Shown piece after piece: positions 6,767 to 12,879 of a stretch of DNA of 15,834 bases. The first letter of the stretch is position 1. Every line of letters begins with the position of its first letter. Below the pieces are notes generated by a model that saw only the letters and a program-made list of their open reading frames with translations, was not told the origin of the DNA and did no database searches. The stretch covers positions 1-15,834 of the forward strand of contig JAFANK010000053.1 in the NCBI GenBank assembly GCA_019232725.1. Reading direction: 5' to 3'. The DNA comes from Vulcanimicrobiota bacterium. GTDB lineage: Bacteria; Vulcanimicrobiota; Vulcanimicrobiia; Eremiobacterales; Eremiobacteraceae. The position numbers and the translations under genes were made by a program.

Positions 6767-7273
6767 CTAGGAAGCAGTCGTCGCCTTGGGGGCCGGCCGC
6801 CGTACAGCCGTATTCGCAATTGCTGCCAGCACAGCCGCAGCGAGCGCGATCCACGAGGTGCTCTCCGGCCACGCCTGCAGCCCGATCGCCGCATCGATCG
6901 CGTACGGTCCGAAGCCAGCGAACAGCAGCAGCAGCATGCCGCTGATATAGGTGAGCGGCAGCTCAACGCCGTTTTTGGTCACGAAGAAACCGTGGCCGAT
7001 GTGCACGGTCAGGATCGCCACGAGCATGACGACGATAGCAAGCGCCGGTCCAACGGGCCCCCCAAGCCCAAGTGCGACCAGCGTGCCGCCGACGAACTCT
7101 CCGAGACCGGCGGCGATTGCAAAAAACACTCCGGGCCGAAAACCGAGCCCCTCAAAGAACCCGCCCGTGCCCTTGAGGCCGTAACCACCAAACCAGCCAA
7201 AAAGTTTTTGCGCGCCGTGCGCGGCGAGCCCCAGGCCCAGCAGGATGCGCGCGACGAGAAGTACGATTGCCAT
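6767..7273 (-). CDS. DoxX family membrane protein
   Basis: This 168-residue protein has four hydrophobic helices. It starts LLVARILLGLGLAAHGAQKLFGWFGGYGL, the characteristic DoxX first helix and G-rich loop. GFRPGVFFAIAAGLGEFVGGTLVALGLGGPVGP and a third segment with HIGHGFF follow. The DoxX/DoxD family includes a thiosulfate:quinone oxidoreductase subunit and mycobacterial MRC-complex proteins, and many bacterial members occur next to HxlR regulators and oxidoreductases in oxidative or thiol-stress settings. No cofactor-binding motif is apparent. ATG 7273 has AAAGGTG about 7 bases upstream. It is the first gene of the minus-strand run, directly downstream of the 7292-7312 inverted repeat. Confidence 0.9.
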   Translation of the reverse strand: MAIVLLVARILLGLGLAAHGAQKLFGWFGGYGLKGTGGFFEGLGFRPGVFFAIAAGLGEFVGGTLVALGLGGPVGPALAIVVMLVAILTVHIGHGFFVTKNGVELPLTYISGMLLLLFAGFGPYAIDAAIGLQAWPESTSWIALAAAVLAAIANTAVRRPAPKATTAS

Positions 7274-7291
7274 AGAGGCACACCTTTCAAT

Positions 7292-7312
7292 AGTTACTTA
7301 CTTTTAGTAACT
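7292..7312. promoter_or_regulatory. Probable operator of the HxlR regulator
   Basis: AGTTACT (7292-7298) and AGTAACT (7306-7312) form a perfect 7-bp inverted repeat around TACTTTT. The site is the only clear palindrome in the 91-base region between the divergent starts at 7273 and 7365. Dimeric winged-helix HxlR proteins bind short AT-rich palindromes of about this size in such divergent regions. That it controls both directions is inference from position. Confidence 0.65.
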
Positions 7313-7364
7313 TGTGGAGGAAAGGTTAGCATGAGCCGCAAAGCCTGTCAAGGTGGTATCCTCA

Positions 7365-7703
7365 ATGAAACGTACCAAGAACAACGGACAGCTAAGCGGC
7401 TTCTGTCCCAGATATCATCAAGCAGTCGAGCTCATCGGCCGGCGGTGGTCGGGAGCAATCATCCGCTCCCTCCTTTCGGGCGACCGTCGCTTCAGCCAAA
7501 TCGCGGAGCTCGTGCCGGGTGTTTCCGATCGGCTGTTAAGTGCACGGCTGCGCGAACTCGAAGAAGCGGGTATCGTGCACCGTGACGTTGATTCCGGCCC
7601 CCCGATTCGCGTCGCCTATTCCTTGACGGATGCCGGCGCTGAGCTCGAAGCCACGATCCGGGCACTCGGTGATTGGGCACACCGATGGATCCCCGCCCGC
7701 TAG
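7365..7703 (+). CDS. HxlR-family winged-helix transcriptional regulator
   Basis: This 112-residue protein has the normal size of the family. The core is YHQAVELIGRRWSGAIIRSLLSGDRRFSQIAELVPGVSDRLLSARLRELEEAGIVHRDV: helices of a winged helix-turn-helix, with the recognition helix at SDRLLSARLRELE. A wing with YSLTDAGAEL follows. Cys14 (FCPRY) sits where redox-sensing HxlR members such as YodB and HypR have their reactive N-terminal cysteine, so it may sense quinones, aldehydes or disulfide stress. ATG 7365 was preferred over GTG 7353 because AAGGTGG at 7350-7356 is 8 bases upstream. It is divergent from the DoxX/AKR operon, with an inverted repeat between, so autoregulation plus control of the operon is likely. 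Confidence 0.92.
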   Translation: MKRTKNNGQLSGFCPRYHQAVELIGRRWSGAIIRSLLSGDRRFSQIAELVPGVSDRLLSARLRELEEAGIVHRDVDSGPPIRVAYSLTDAGAELEATIRALGDWAHRWIPAR

Positions 7704-7770
7704 CGTCGTCGCGACCGCAACAATCATCAGACCCAAGATGAAGGCGCAGTCGCGCTCGCGAAACCGACGC

Positions 7771-7788
7771 ACGCGTCCGCCGACGCGT
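7771..7788. repeat. Short repeat of ACGCGT behind the HxlR gene
   Basis: Two copies of the palindromic ACGCGT (7771-7776 and 7783-7788) are separated by CCGCCG and could form a 6-bp hairpin. They lie in the 105-base gap between the HxlR stop and the YugP-type gene, so they could mark a transcription boundary. No T-tract follows. Confidence 0.2.
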
Positions 7789-7808
7789 TAGGAAAGGCTC
7801 CTTCTTCT

Positions 7809-8492
7809 ATGTTCTACTTCGACCCGATGTACTTCGTCTTCGCGCTCCCCGGCCTCGCGCTCGCGCTCTGGGCTCAGTTCATGGTGCGCAGCACGTTTGC
7901 GCGCTACGCAAAAGTGCCGACTTCCAGCGGCATCACGGGCGCCGGCGTCGCCGAGCTCTTCATGGAGCGTACAGGCCTACGTTTCGGCGTCGCGCGCATC
8001 CCCGGCATGCTTACCGACAACTACAACCCTGGCAACAAGACGCTGAACCTGTCGCAAAGTTCGGTGCAGAACTCCGTCGCCTCGGTGGCGGTGGTCGCGC
8101 ACGAATTCGGGCACGCCCTGCAGGATGCGCAGAACTACATGCCGCTGCGGTTGCGCGGAGCGATCGTGCCGGCGGTGAATCTCGGCGCGTGGGTCGGCCC
8201 GCTGCTGTTCTTCATCGGGCTGTTCTTCAACCATTACGATCTGGCAGTCGCCGGGCTCGTCGCGTTTGCGGCGACGGCGGTCTTCGCGATCGTGACGCTG
8301 CCCGTCGAGCTCAATGCCAGCAACCGGGCGATGCAGCTCCTCGCCTCTAACGGTGTGCTGGCGGGCGAGGAACTCGTGGGTGCTCGTAAAGTGCTCAACG
8401 CCGCAGCGTTCACGTATGTGGCCGCGGTGGCCCAATCACTGCTCACGTTGCTGTACTACGTGAGCATTCTTGGCGGCCGTCGCCAGAACTGA
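7809..8492 (+). CDS. YugP-type membrane zinc metallopeptidase
   Basis: This 227-residue protein has the length and layout of the neutral zinc metallopeptidase YugP family (Zn_peptidase_2). An N-terminal membrane helix (about 8-26) is followed by a domain with VARIPGMLTDNYNPGNKTLNLS, then HEFGH at 98-102. In that motif H98 and H102 bind zinc and E99 is catalytic. Further membrane helices follow. LPVELNASNRAM (164-175) holds the conserved Glu167, the likely third zinc ligand. Such enzymes cleave membrane or misfolded proteins by inference only; no substrate is known for the family. ATG 7809 is preceded by AGGAAAGG about 11 bases upstream. The HdeD-like gene follows 25 bases later, suggesting one transcript. 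Confidence 0.92.
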   Translation: MFYFDPMYFVFALPGLALALWAQFMVRSTFARYAKVPTSSGITGAGVAELFMERTGLRFGVARIPGMLTDNYNPGNKTLNLSQSSVQNSVASVAVVAHEFGHALQDAQNYMPLRLRGAIVPAVNLGAWVGPLLFFIGLFFNHYDLAVAGLVAFAATAVFAIVTLPVELNASNRAMQLLASNGVLAGEELVGARKVLNAAAFTYVAAVAQSLLTLLYYVSILGGRRQN

Positions 8493-8517
8493 CGCTCAAA
8501 GGAAGGACACTGATAGT

Positions 8518-9069
8518 ATGATGATGGTCTCGGCGCTCAAGCAGAACTGGTGGGTGCTCGTGCTGCGTGGTGTCATCGCAATCGCGTTCGGCATCGTGTC
8601 CTTCATCTGGCCGGGCGTGACCGCACTTGCGCTCGTCTTCTTGCTCGCAGCATTTGCATTTGTCGAGGGCATTTTTGCTTTGATCGGCGCCTTTGGGTAC
8701 GGGCTGCCGGGCGGGCAGCGTTTGCTCATGGTGCTGCTCGGACTCTTAGGGCTGGCGGTCGGGGTGTTCGCCGTCGCCCGGCCGGGTATCGCCGCATTGA
8801 CCATCGTCGTGTGGGTGGCATGGTGGGCGATCATCGCGGGGATCGTCCAGATCGTCGTGGCCATCGAGATGCGCAAAGAGATCGAGAACGAGTGGGCGCT
8901 CATCATCGGCGCACTGCTCTCTATCGTCTTCGGCATCTTGTTGCTGTGGCGCCCGCTTGCAGGTGTGATCACGCTTGCGTACTTGTTCGGTTTTTATGCG
9001 ATCATCTTCGGCATCGCCATGCTCAGCTTAGGCATCCGCCTCCGCTCACTCGCGACGCGCATCGCGTAA
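8518..9069 (+). CDS. HdeD-family acid-resistance membrane protein
   Basis: This 183-residue protein is almost wholly hydrophobic, with six predicted membrane segments. It contains the repeated HdeD/DUF308 pattern: NWWVLVLRGVIAIAFGIVSFIWPGVTAL near the start, LGLLGLAVGVFAVARPGIAAL in the middle and IGALLSIVFGILLLWRPLAGVI later. In Escherichia coli HdeD contributes to high-density acid resistance; its relatives elsewhere are mostly uncharacterised. ATG 8518 follows a GGAAGGA 10 bases upstream; ATG 8521 and 8524 are equally in frame, so the exact start is uncertain by one or two codons. It follows the YugP-type gene by 25 bases, and 46 bases separate it from the Rieske oxygenase gene. Confidence 0.88.
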   Translation: MMMVSALKQNWWVLVLRGVIAIAFGIVSFIWPGVTALALVFLLAAFAFVEGIFALIGAFGYGLPGGQRLLMVLLGLLGLAVGVFAVARPGIAALTIVVWVAWWAIIAGIVQIVVAIEMRKEIENEWALIIGALLSIVFGILLLWRPLAGVITLAYLFGFYAIIFGIAMLSLGIRLRSLATRIA

Positions 9070-9115
9070 AGCTGCGCCAGGTCCCGGTCGTGCGCGCGAG
9101 GAATGCGCGTGGACC

Positions 9116-10270
9116 GTGGATCTCCAGGCAGCTGGCGGCGCGCGTCTGGAAGCGACGCTTCCTCGCGCCTTCTATTTTTCCGACGATATTTTCGCTCGGG
9201 AGCGAGAGCGCATCTTCCATGCCGAATGGTTCTGCGCGGGCCGGGAAGAGCAGGTGCGTCACGCCGGCGAGTACCTCGTGCTGGACGTCGCGGGCGAGCG
9301 GATCCTCGTGGTCCGTGACAAACACGGCGCCTTACAGGCGTTCTTCAATGTCTGTCGCCACCGCGGCTGCGAACTCGTGCTGCATGAGGCAGCCGAACCG
9401 AACAGCGCGAGCACGACCCAAGCCTTGGGCAGCTTTCCCGGCGCGATCCGCTGTCCGTACCATGCCTGGACCTACACGCTCGAAGGAAATCTGCGCACGG
9501 CGCCCTTCTTGCAAGAGACCAGCGGGTTCGATAAGGCGGAGTTCTCCCTCTACCGCGTCGGCATCCAAAGTTTCGGCGGCTTTTTCTTTGTGAACGTGTC
9601 AGCGGCACGCGAAGGCGAGCCCCGGCAAAGCCTCATGGAGCAGCTTGGTCCGATTCCTGAGCGCATCCGGCGCTATCCACTTGCCGATCTCGTCACGAGC
9701 CGCCGTGTCGTCTATGACGTCGCTGCTAACTGGAAAGTCATCCTCGAAAATTACAACGAGTGCTACCACTGCGCCGGCGTCCATCCGGAACTGTGCGACA
9801 TCGTGCCGGCGTTCAAAAAACAGGGCGGCGGTGAACTGGATTGGGATCGCGGCATTCCGCACAAAGAGGGCGCGTTCACGTTCACATTTAGCGGCAAGAC
9901 CAACCGCGCGCCGTTCCCGGGCCTCGATGAGGATGAAAAAAATCGCCACAAAGGTGAGCTCATCTACCCAAATTTCATGCTGAGCCTGGCCGCTGACCAC
10001 GCCGCCGCGTTCACGCTCTGGCCGCGCACGCCCACGAGCACGACAATCGTGTGCGACTTCTTGTTCCACCCGAGCGAGGTGGCAAAGCCGGGCTTCGATC
10101 CCTCCGATGCCGTTGAGTTCTGGGACCTCGTCAACCGTCAGGACTGGCGCATTTGCGAAGGTGTCCAGCGCGGCATGCGCTCGCAAGCGTTCGAGAGCGG
10201 CTACTATGCGCCGATGGAAAACCTGAGCCTGGACATCCGCGACTACGTGCGCCGGCGTCTGGGAACCTGA
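9116..10270 (+). CDS. Rieske non-heme iron oxygenase alpha subunit (quaternary-amine type)
   Basis: This 384-residue protein has an N-terminal Rieske domain and a C-terminal catalytic domain. The Rieske ligands are C80 and H82 (CRHRG) and C113 and H116 (CPYHAW). The gap of 29 residues between H82 and C113 is about 12 more than the usual 16-17. The mononuclear iron site follows NWKVILENYNECYHCAGVHPE, with H218 and H223 as His ligands. D343 (QDW) is probably the third ligand. E215 sits where most Rieske oxygenases have the bridging Asp, as in carnitine monooxygenase CntA. Members near CntA, GbcA and stachydrine demethylase split N-methyl or side-chain bonds of betaines. The start is GTG 9116 with a weak, distant GAGG. 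A reductase partner is not in the window. The N-methyl oxidase gene follows after 9 bases. Confidence 0.9.
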   Translation: MDLQAAGGARLEATLPRAFYFSDDIFARERERIFHAEWFCAGREEQVRHAGEYLVLDVAGERILVVRDKHGALQAFFNVCRHRGCELVLHEAAEPNSASTTQALGSFPGAIRCPYHAWTYTLEGNLRTAPFLQETSGFDKAEFSLYRVGIQSFGGFFFVNVSAAREGEPRQSLMEQLGPIPERIRRYPLADLVTSRRVVYDVAANWKVILENYNECYHCAGVHPELCDIVPAFKKQGGGELDWDRGIPHKEGAFTFTFSGKTNRAPFPGLDEDEKNRHKGELIYPNFMLSLAADHAAAFTLWPRTPTSTTIVCDFLFHPSEVAKPGFDPSDAVEFWDLVNRQDWRICEGVQRGMRSQAFESGYYAPMENLSLDIRDYVRRRLGT

Positions 10271-10279
10271 CGAGCGCCT

Positions 10280-11449
10280 GTGGCACGAACCGATTTCGAA
10301 TACATCGTGCTCGGCTTGGGCGGCATCGGTAGTGCGGCCGCGTACTGGCTGTCGCGCCGGTTCAAAGATGCCGTCTTAGGCCTCGAGCAGTTTGAGCTCG
10401 GCCACGTGCGCGGTGAGTCGCAAGATCATTCGCGGATCATCCGGCTCTCGTATCATCGCCCAGATTATGTCGAGTTCGCCAAGCTCGCGTATCGCGCGTG
10501 GGCGCAGGTGGAGGAGGATGCCGGCGAACAGCTCGTGCTCGTCACGGGCGGTCTCGATCTCGGGCCGCGTAAGAGCGCCATTCCACTCGAAGGCTACATG
10601 GACGCCATGCAGGCGTGCGATGTGTCCTTCGAGCATCTCGATGCGGCCACCATCATGCGGCGCTGGCCGCAGTTTCGGATCGACGATACTATCCACGGTG
10701 TTTACCAGGAGCGCAGCGGCATCGCCATGGCGGCGCGCGCAAACGCGGCCCATCAGCGGATGGCGCGACAGCATGGCGCGACGTTGCGCGAACGGTCCGG
10801 CGTCACCGATATCCGTACCGTTGAGGGCGAATTCGAAGTGCTTGCCGGGGAGACGCCCTACCGGTGCCGCAAGCTCGTCATTGCCGCAGGACCGTGGACC
10901 AACGAGGCGCTCGCGCACTTTGGCATGCATCTGCCGCTGGAGGTGACCAAAGAGCAAGTCACCTACTTCGCGTCGTCCGATGTCGATGTGTTCGCACCCG
11001 GACGTTTCCCCGTGTGGATCTGGATGGACGACCCGAGTTTTTATGGCATGCCCGTGTTCGGCGAGCGCGGCCCTAAAGCGGCACAGGACGCGGGCGGAAA
11101 ACCCGTCGACCCCGACACGCGCAGCTTCGAACCTGATGAAGACAACTTGGCGCGGCTGACGGCGTTCTTAGAGCGCTACATCCCCAGCATGCTTGGGCCC
11201 GCTATCTATACGAAGACCTGCCTGTACACGCTGACCCCCGACCGCGACTTCGTGATCGATTCCATCGCGGGTCATCCCAACGCGGTGGTGGCGATCGGCG
11301 CCGGCCATGCCTTCAAATTCTCATCGGTGATCGGCAAGACCCTGGCCGAACTCGTCGCCGATGGAAAGACCGAGGCCGGCATCTCGGGCTTTGGTCTTCG
11401 CCGCCCGATCTTGCGCGAAGCCAATCCGCAGAAGACCTATATGGTATGA
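10280..11449 (+). CDS. Monomeric sarcosine oxidase/N-methyl amino acid oxidase-family FAD enzyme
   Basis: This 389-residue protein is the size of monomeric sarcosine oxidase (MSOX) and N-methyltryptophan oxidase. It begins with the dinucleotide fold VLGLGGIGSAAAYWLSRR. SRIIRLSYH follows, where R52 and R55 correspond to the substrate-site arginines of MSOX. K266 (ERGPKAAQD) matches the MSOX oxygen-activating lysine. C314 in KTCLYTLTPDRDFVID matches the Cys that binds FAD covalently. GHAFKFSSVIGKTLAEL is the FAD-binding end. These enzymes oxidatively demethylate secondary or tertiary amino acids, giving formaldehyde and hydrogen peroxide. The start is GTG 10280, 9 bases after the Rieske stop; no strong Shine-Dalgarno. 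The stop overlaps the permease ATG by 4 bases. Confidence 0.92.
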   Translation: MARTDFEYIVLGLGGIGSAAAYWLSRRFKDAVLGLEQFELGHVRGESQDHSRIIRLSYHRPDYVEFAKLAYRAWAQVEEDAGEQLVLVTGGLDLGPRKSAIPLEGYMDAMQACDVSFEHLDAATIMRRWPQFRIDDTIHGVYQERSGIAMAARANAAHQRMARQHGATLRERSGVTDIRTVEGEFEVLAGETPYRCRKLVIAAGPWTNEALAHFGMHLPLEVTKEQVTYFASSDVDVFAPGRFPVWIWMDDPSFYGMPVFGERGPKAAQDAGGKPVDPDTRSFEPDEDNLARLTAFLERYIPSMLGPAIYTKTCLYTLTPDRDFVIDSIAGHPNAVVAIGAGHAFKFSSVIGKTLAELVADGKTEAGISGFGLRRPILREANPQKTYMV

Positions 11450-12876
11450 CAGGCGAGCCCGTTCTGCGCCGCAGCCTCGGCCTCGCTGACGTCACGTTCT
11501 TCTTCATCATTGCGGCCTCGAATCTGCAGTGGGTCGCAGCCGCCGCGGTGACCGGTCCGAGTTCGCTCATCATCTGGGTGCTCGGCTGGGCGTGCATGTT
11601 CTTGCCCTTGTCGATCGTCGTCGTGTTCTTGTCCTCGCGCCATCCCGATGAAGGCGGACTCTATGTCTGGAGCAAGCGCGCTTTTGGACCGTTCGCCGGT
11701 TTTATCTCCGGCTGGACGTACTGGACGTCGAATCTTCCGTATTTCCCCGCGCTCTTGTACTTCATGGCCGGCAACTTGCTCTTCGTGCATGGCGGTCGCG
11801 CCAACCCGCTTTCGGGTTCCGCGCCGTACTTCATCGGCGTGTCGCTCGCAGGCCTCGGGCTGGCGACGCTTCTGAACGTGCTCGGACTCGACATCGAGAA
11901 ATGGTTGAACAATATCGGCGCGGGCAGCCGCTGGGCAGTGACGCTGGCCTTGATCGCTCTCGGTGCGTTCGCGTGGCATAAGTTTGGGATGGCCACACCG
12001 GTGAACGCGGCCACAGTTCGGCCAGGTCTCGACGTCACCAATCTCGTTTTCTGGTCGACCATTGCGTTTGCGTGGACGGGGCCGGAAGCGATCTCATTCA
12101 TGGCCGGCGAGGTCAAACAAGCTCGGCACACGATCGGGTACGGGCTTGCGCTGGCAGCGCCGGTCATCGCGGTCATCTACATCGGCGGCACGGCGGCAGT
12201 ACTCGCCATTTTGCCACCATCGCAGACCAACCCGATTTATGGCGTCATGCAATCCGTCGGCACTGCCGCAAGCCGTTTCGGATGGGACTTCATCACGCCG
12301 ATCGCAGCCGTGCTCGTCATGGTCAGCTGTCTTGCCAGCTGCGGCGCATGGCTCGGCGCGGTCGCGCGCCTTCCCTTCGTGGCCGGACTGGATGCATATC
12401 TTCCCAAAGGATTCGGGCGTATGCATCCGCGCTGGGGATCGCCGGTAGCGGCGCTCGTCACGCAAGCGGGGATCGCGGCGTGCTTCATCTTCTTAGGCCA
12501 AGGCGGTACATCGGTTCGTGGAGCGTATGACGTGTTGGTGAGCACAACCGTCATCAGCACGCTCATCCCGTTCTTGCTGCTGTTCGCCGCCGCGATTCCG
12601 TTGAGCTCAGGTCCCGTGCAGCCCGAGGACCTGCGACCGATCGGTGGCCGGTTCACCATTCTGTCTGCAGCGACCGTCGGATTCTTGACGACGTTGATCG
12701 CGGTCATCCTCGCACTCATACCGCCGGCTAACGAGCCCGATAAGACGCTAGCCGTCGTGAAGATCATTGGACTCACGGTGCTCATGATCGGCAGCGGCGC
12801 GGTGCTCTATGTGGCTGGCGCGCGCCACAAGCGCAAGGTCGACGCGGCTGAGGCAGCGGCCGAAGCAACGGTATAG
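11446..12876 (+). CDS. APC-superfamily amino acid/amine permease
   Basis: This 476-residue cytoplasmic-membrane protein has about 12 hydrophobic segments, the size and layout of the AA_permease_2/APC family. The opening VLRRSLGLADVTFFFIIA and the first cytoplasmic-loop motif PDEGGLYVWSKRAFGPFAGF (residues about 68-86) are family hallmarks. TIAFAWTGPEAISFMAGEVKQARHTI marks a later helix with the unwound conserved segment typical of these secondary carriers. Import of the methylated amine or amino acid consumed by the two enzymes upstream is inferred from its position; its specificity cannot be read from the sequence. ATG 11446 overlaps the TGA of the oxidase gene (ATGA), so translation is coupled. 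The binding-protein gene starts 3 bases after its stop. Confidence 0.92.
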   Translation: MTGEPVLRRSLGLADVTFFFIIAASNLQWVAAAAVTGPSSLIIWVLGWACMFLPLSIVVVFLSSRHPDEGGLYVWSKRAFGPFAGFISGWTYWTSNLPYFPALLYFMAGNLLFVHGGRANPLSGSAPYFIGVSLAGLGLATLLNVLGLDIEKWLNNIGAGSRWAVTLALIALGAFAWHKFGMATPVNAATVRPGLDVTNLVFWSTIAFAWTGPEAISFMAGEVKQARHTIGYGLALAAPVIAVIYIGGTAAVLAILPPSQTNPIYGVMQSVGTAASRFGWDFITPIAAVLVMVSCLASCGAWLGAVARLPFVAGLDAYLPKGFGRMHPRWGSPVAALVTQAGIAACFIFLGQGGTSVRGAYDVLVSTTVISTLIPFLLLFAAAIPLSSGPVQPEDLRPIGGRFTILSAATVGFLTTLIAVILALIPPANEPDKTLAVVKIIGLTVLMIGSGAVLYVAGARHKRKVDAAEAAAEATV

Positions 12877-12879
12877 GAC

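Noticed and set aside
6632..7585. Plus-strand frame across the AKR, DoxX and HxlR genes
   Set aside because: It spans three well-identified genes, including both sides of a divergent promoter, and its translation has no family features.
7536..7772. Minus-strand small frame with a hydrophobic stretch near the HxlR end
   Set aside because: The stretch is short, most of the frame is opposite the well-supported HxlR gene, and no Shine-Dalgarno precedes the start.
8550..9593. Plus-strand 347-codon frame over HdeD and the Rieske start
   Set aside because: It is out of frame with both genes, Arg-rich and without motifs. HdeD and the Rieske protein account for the sequence.
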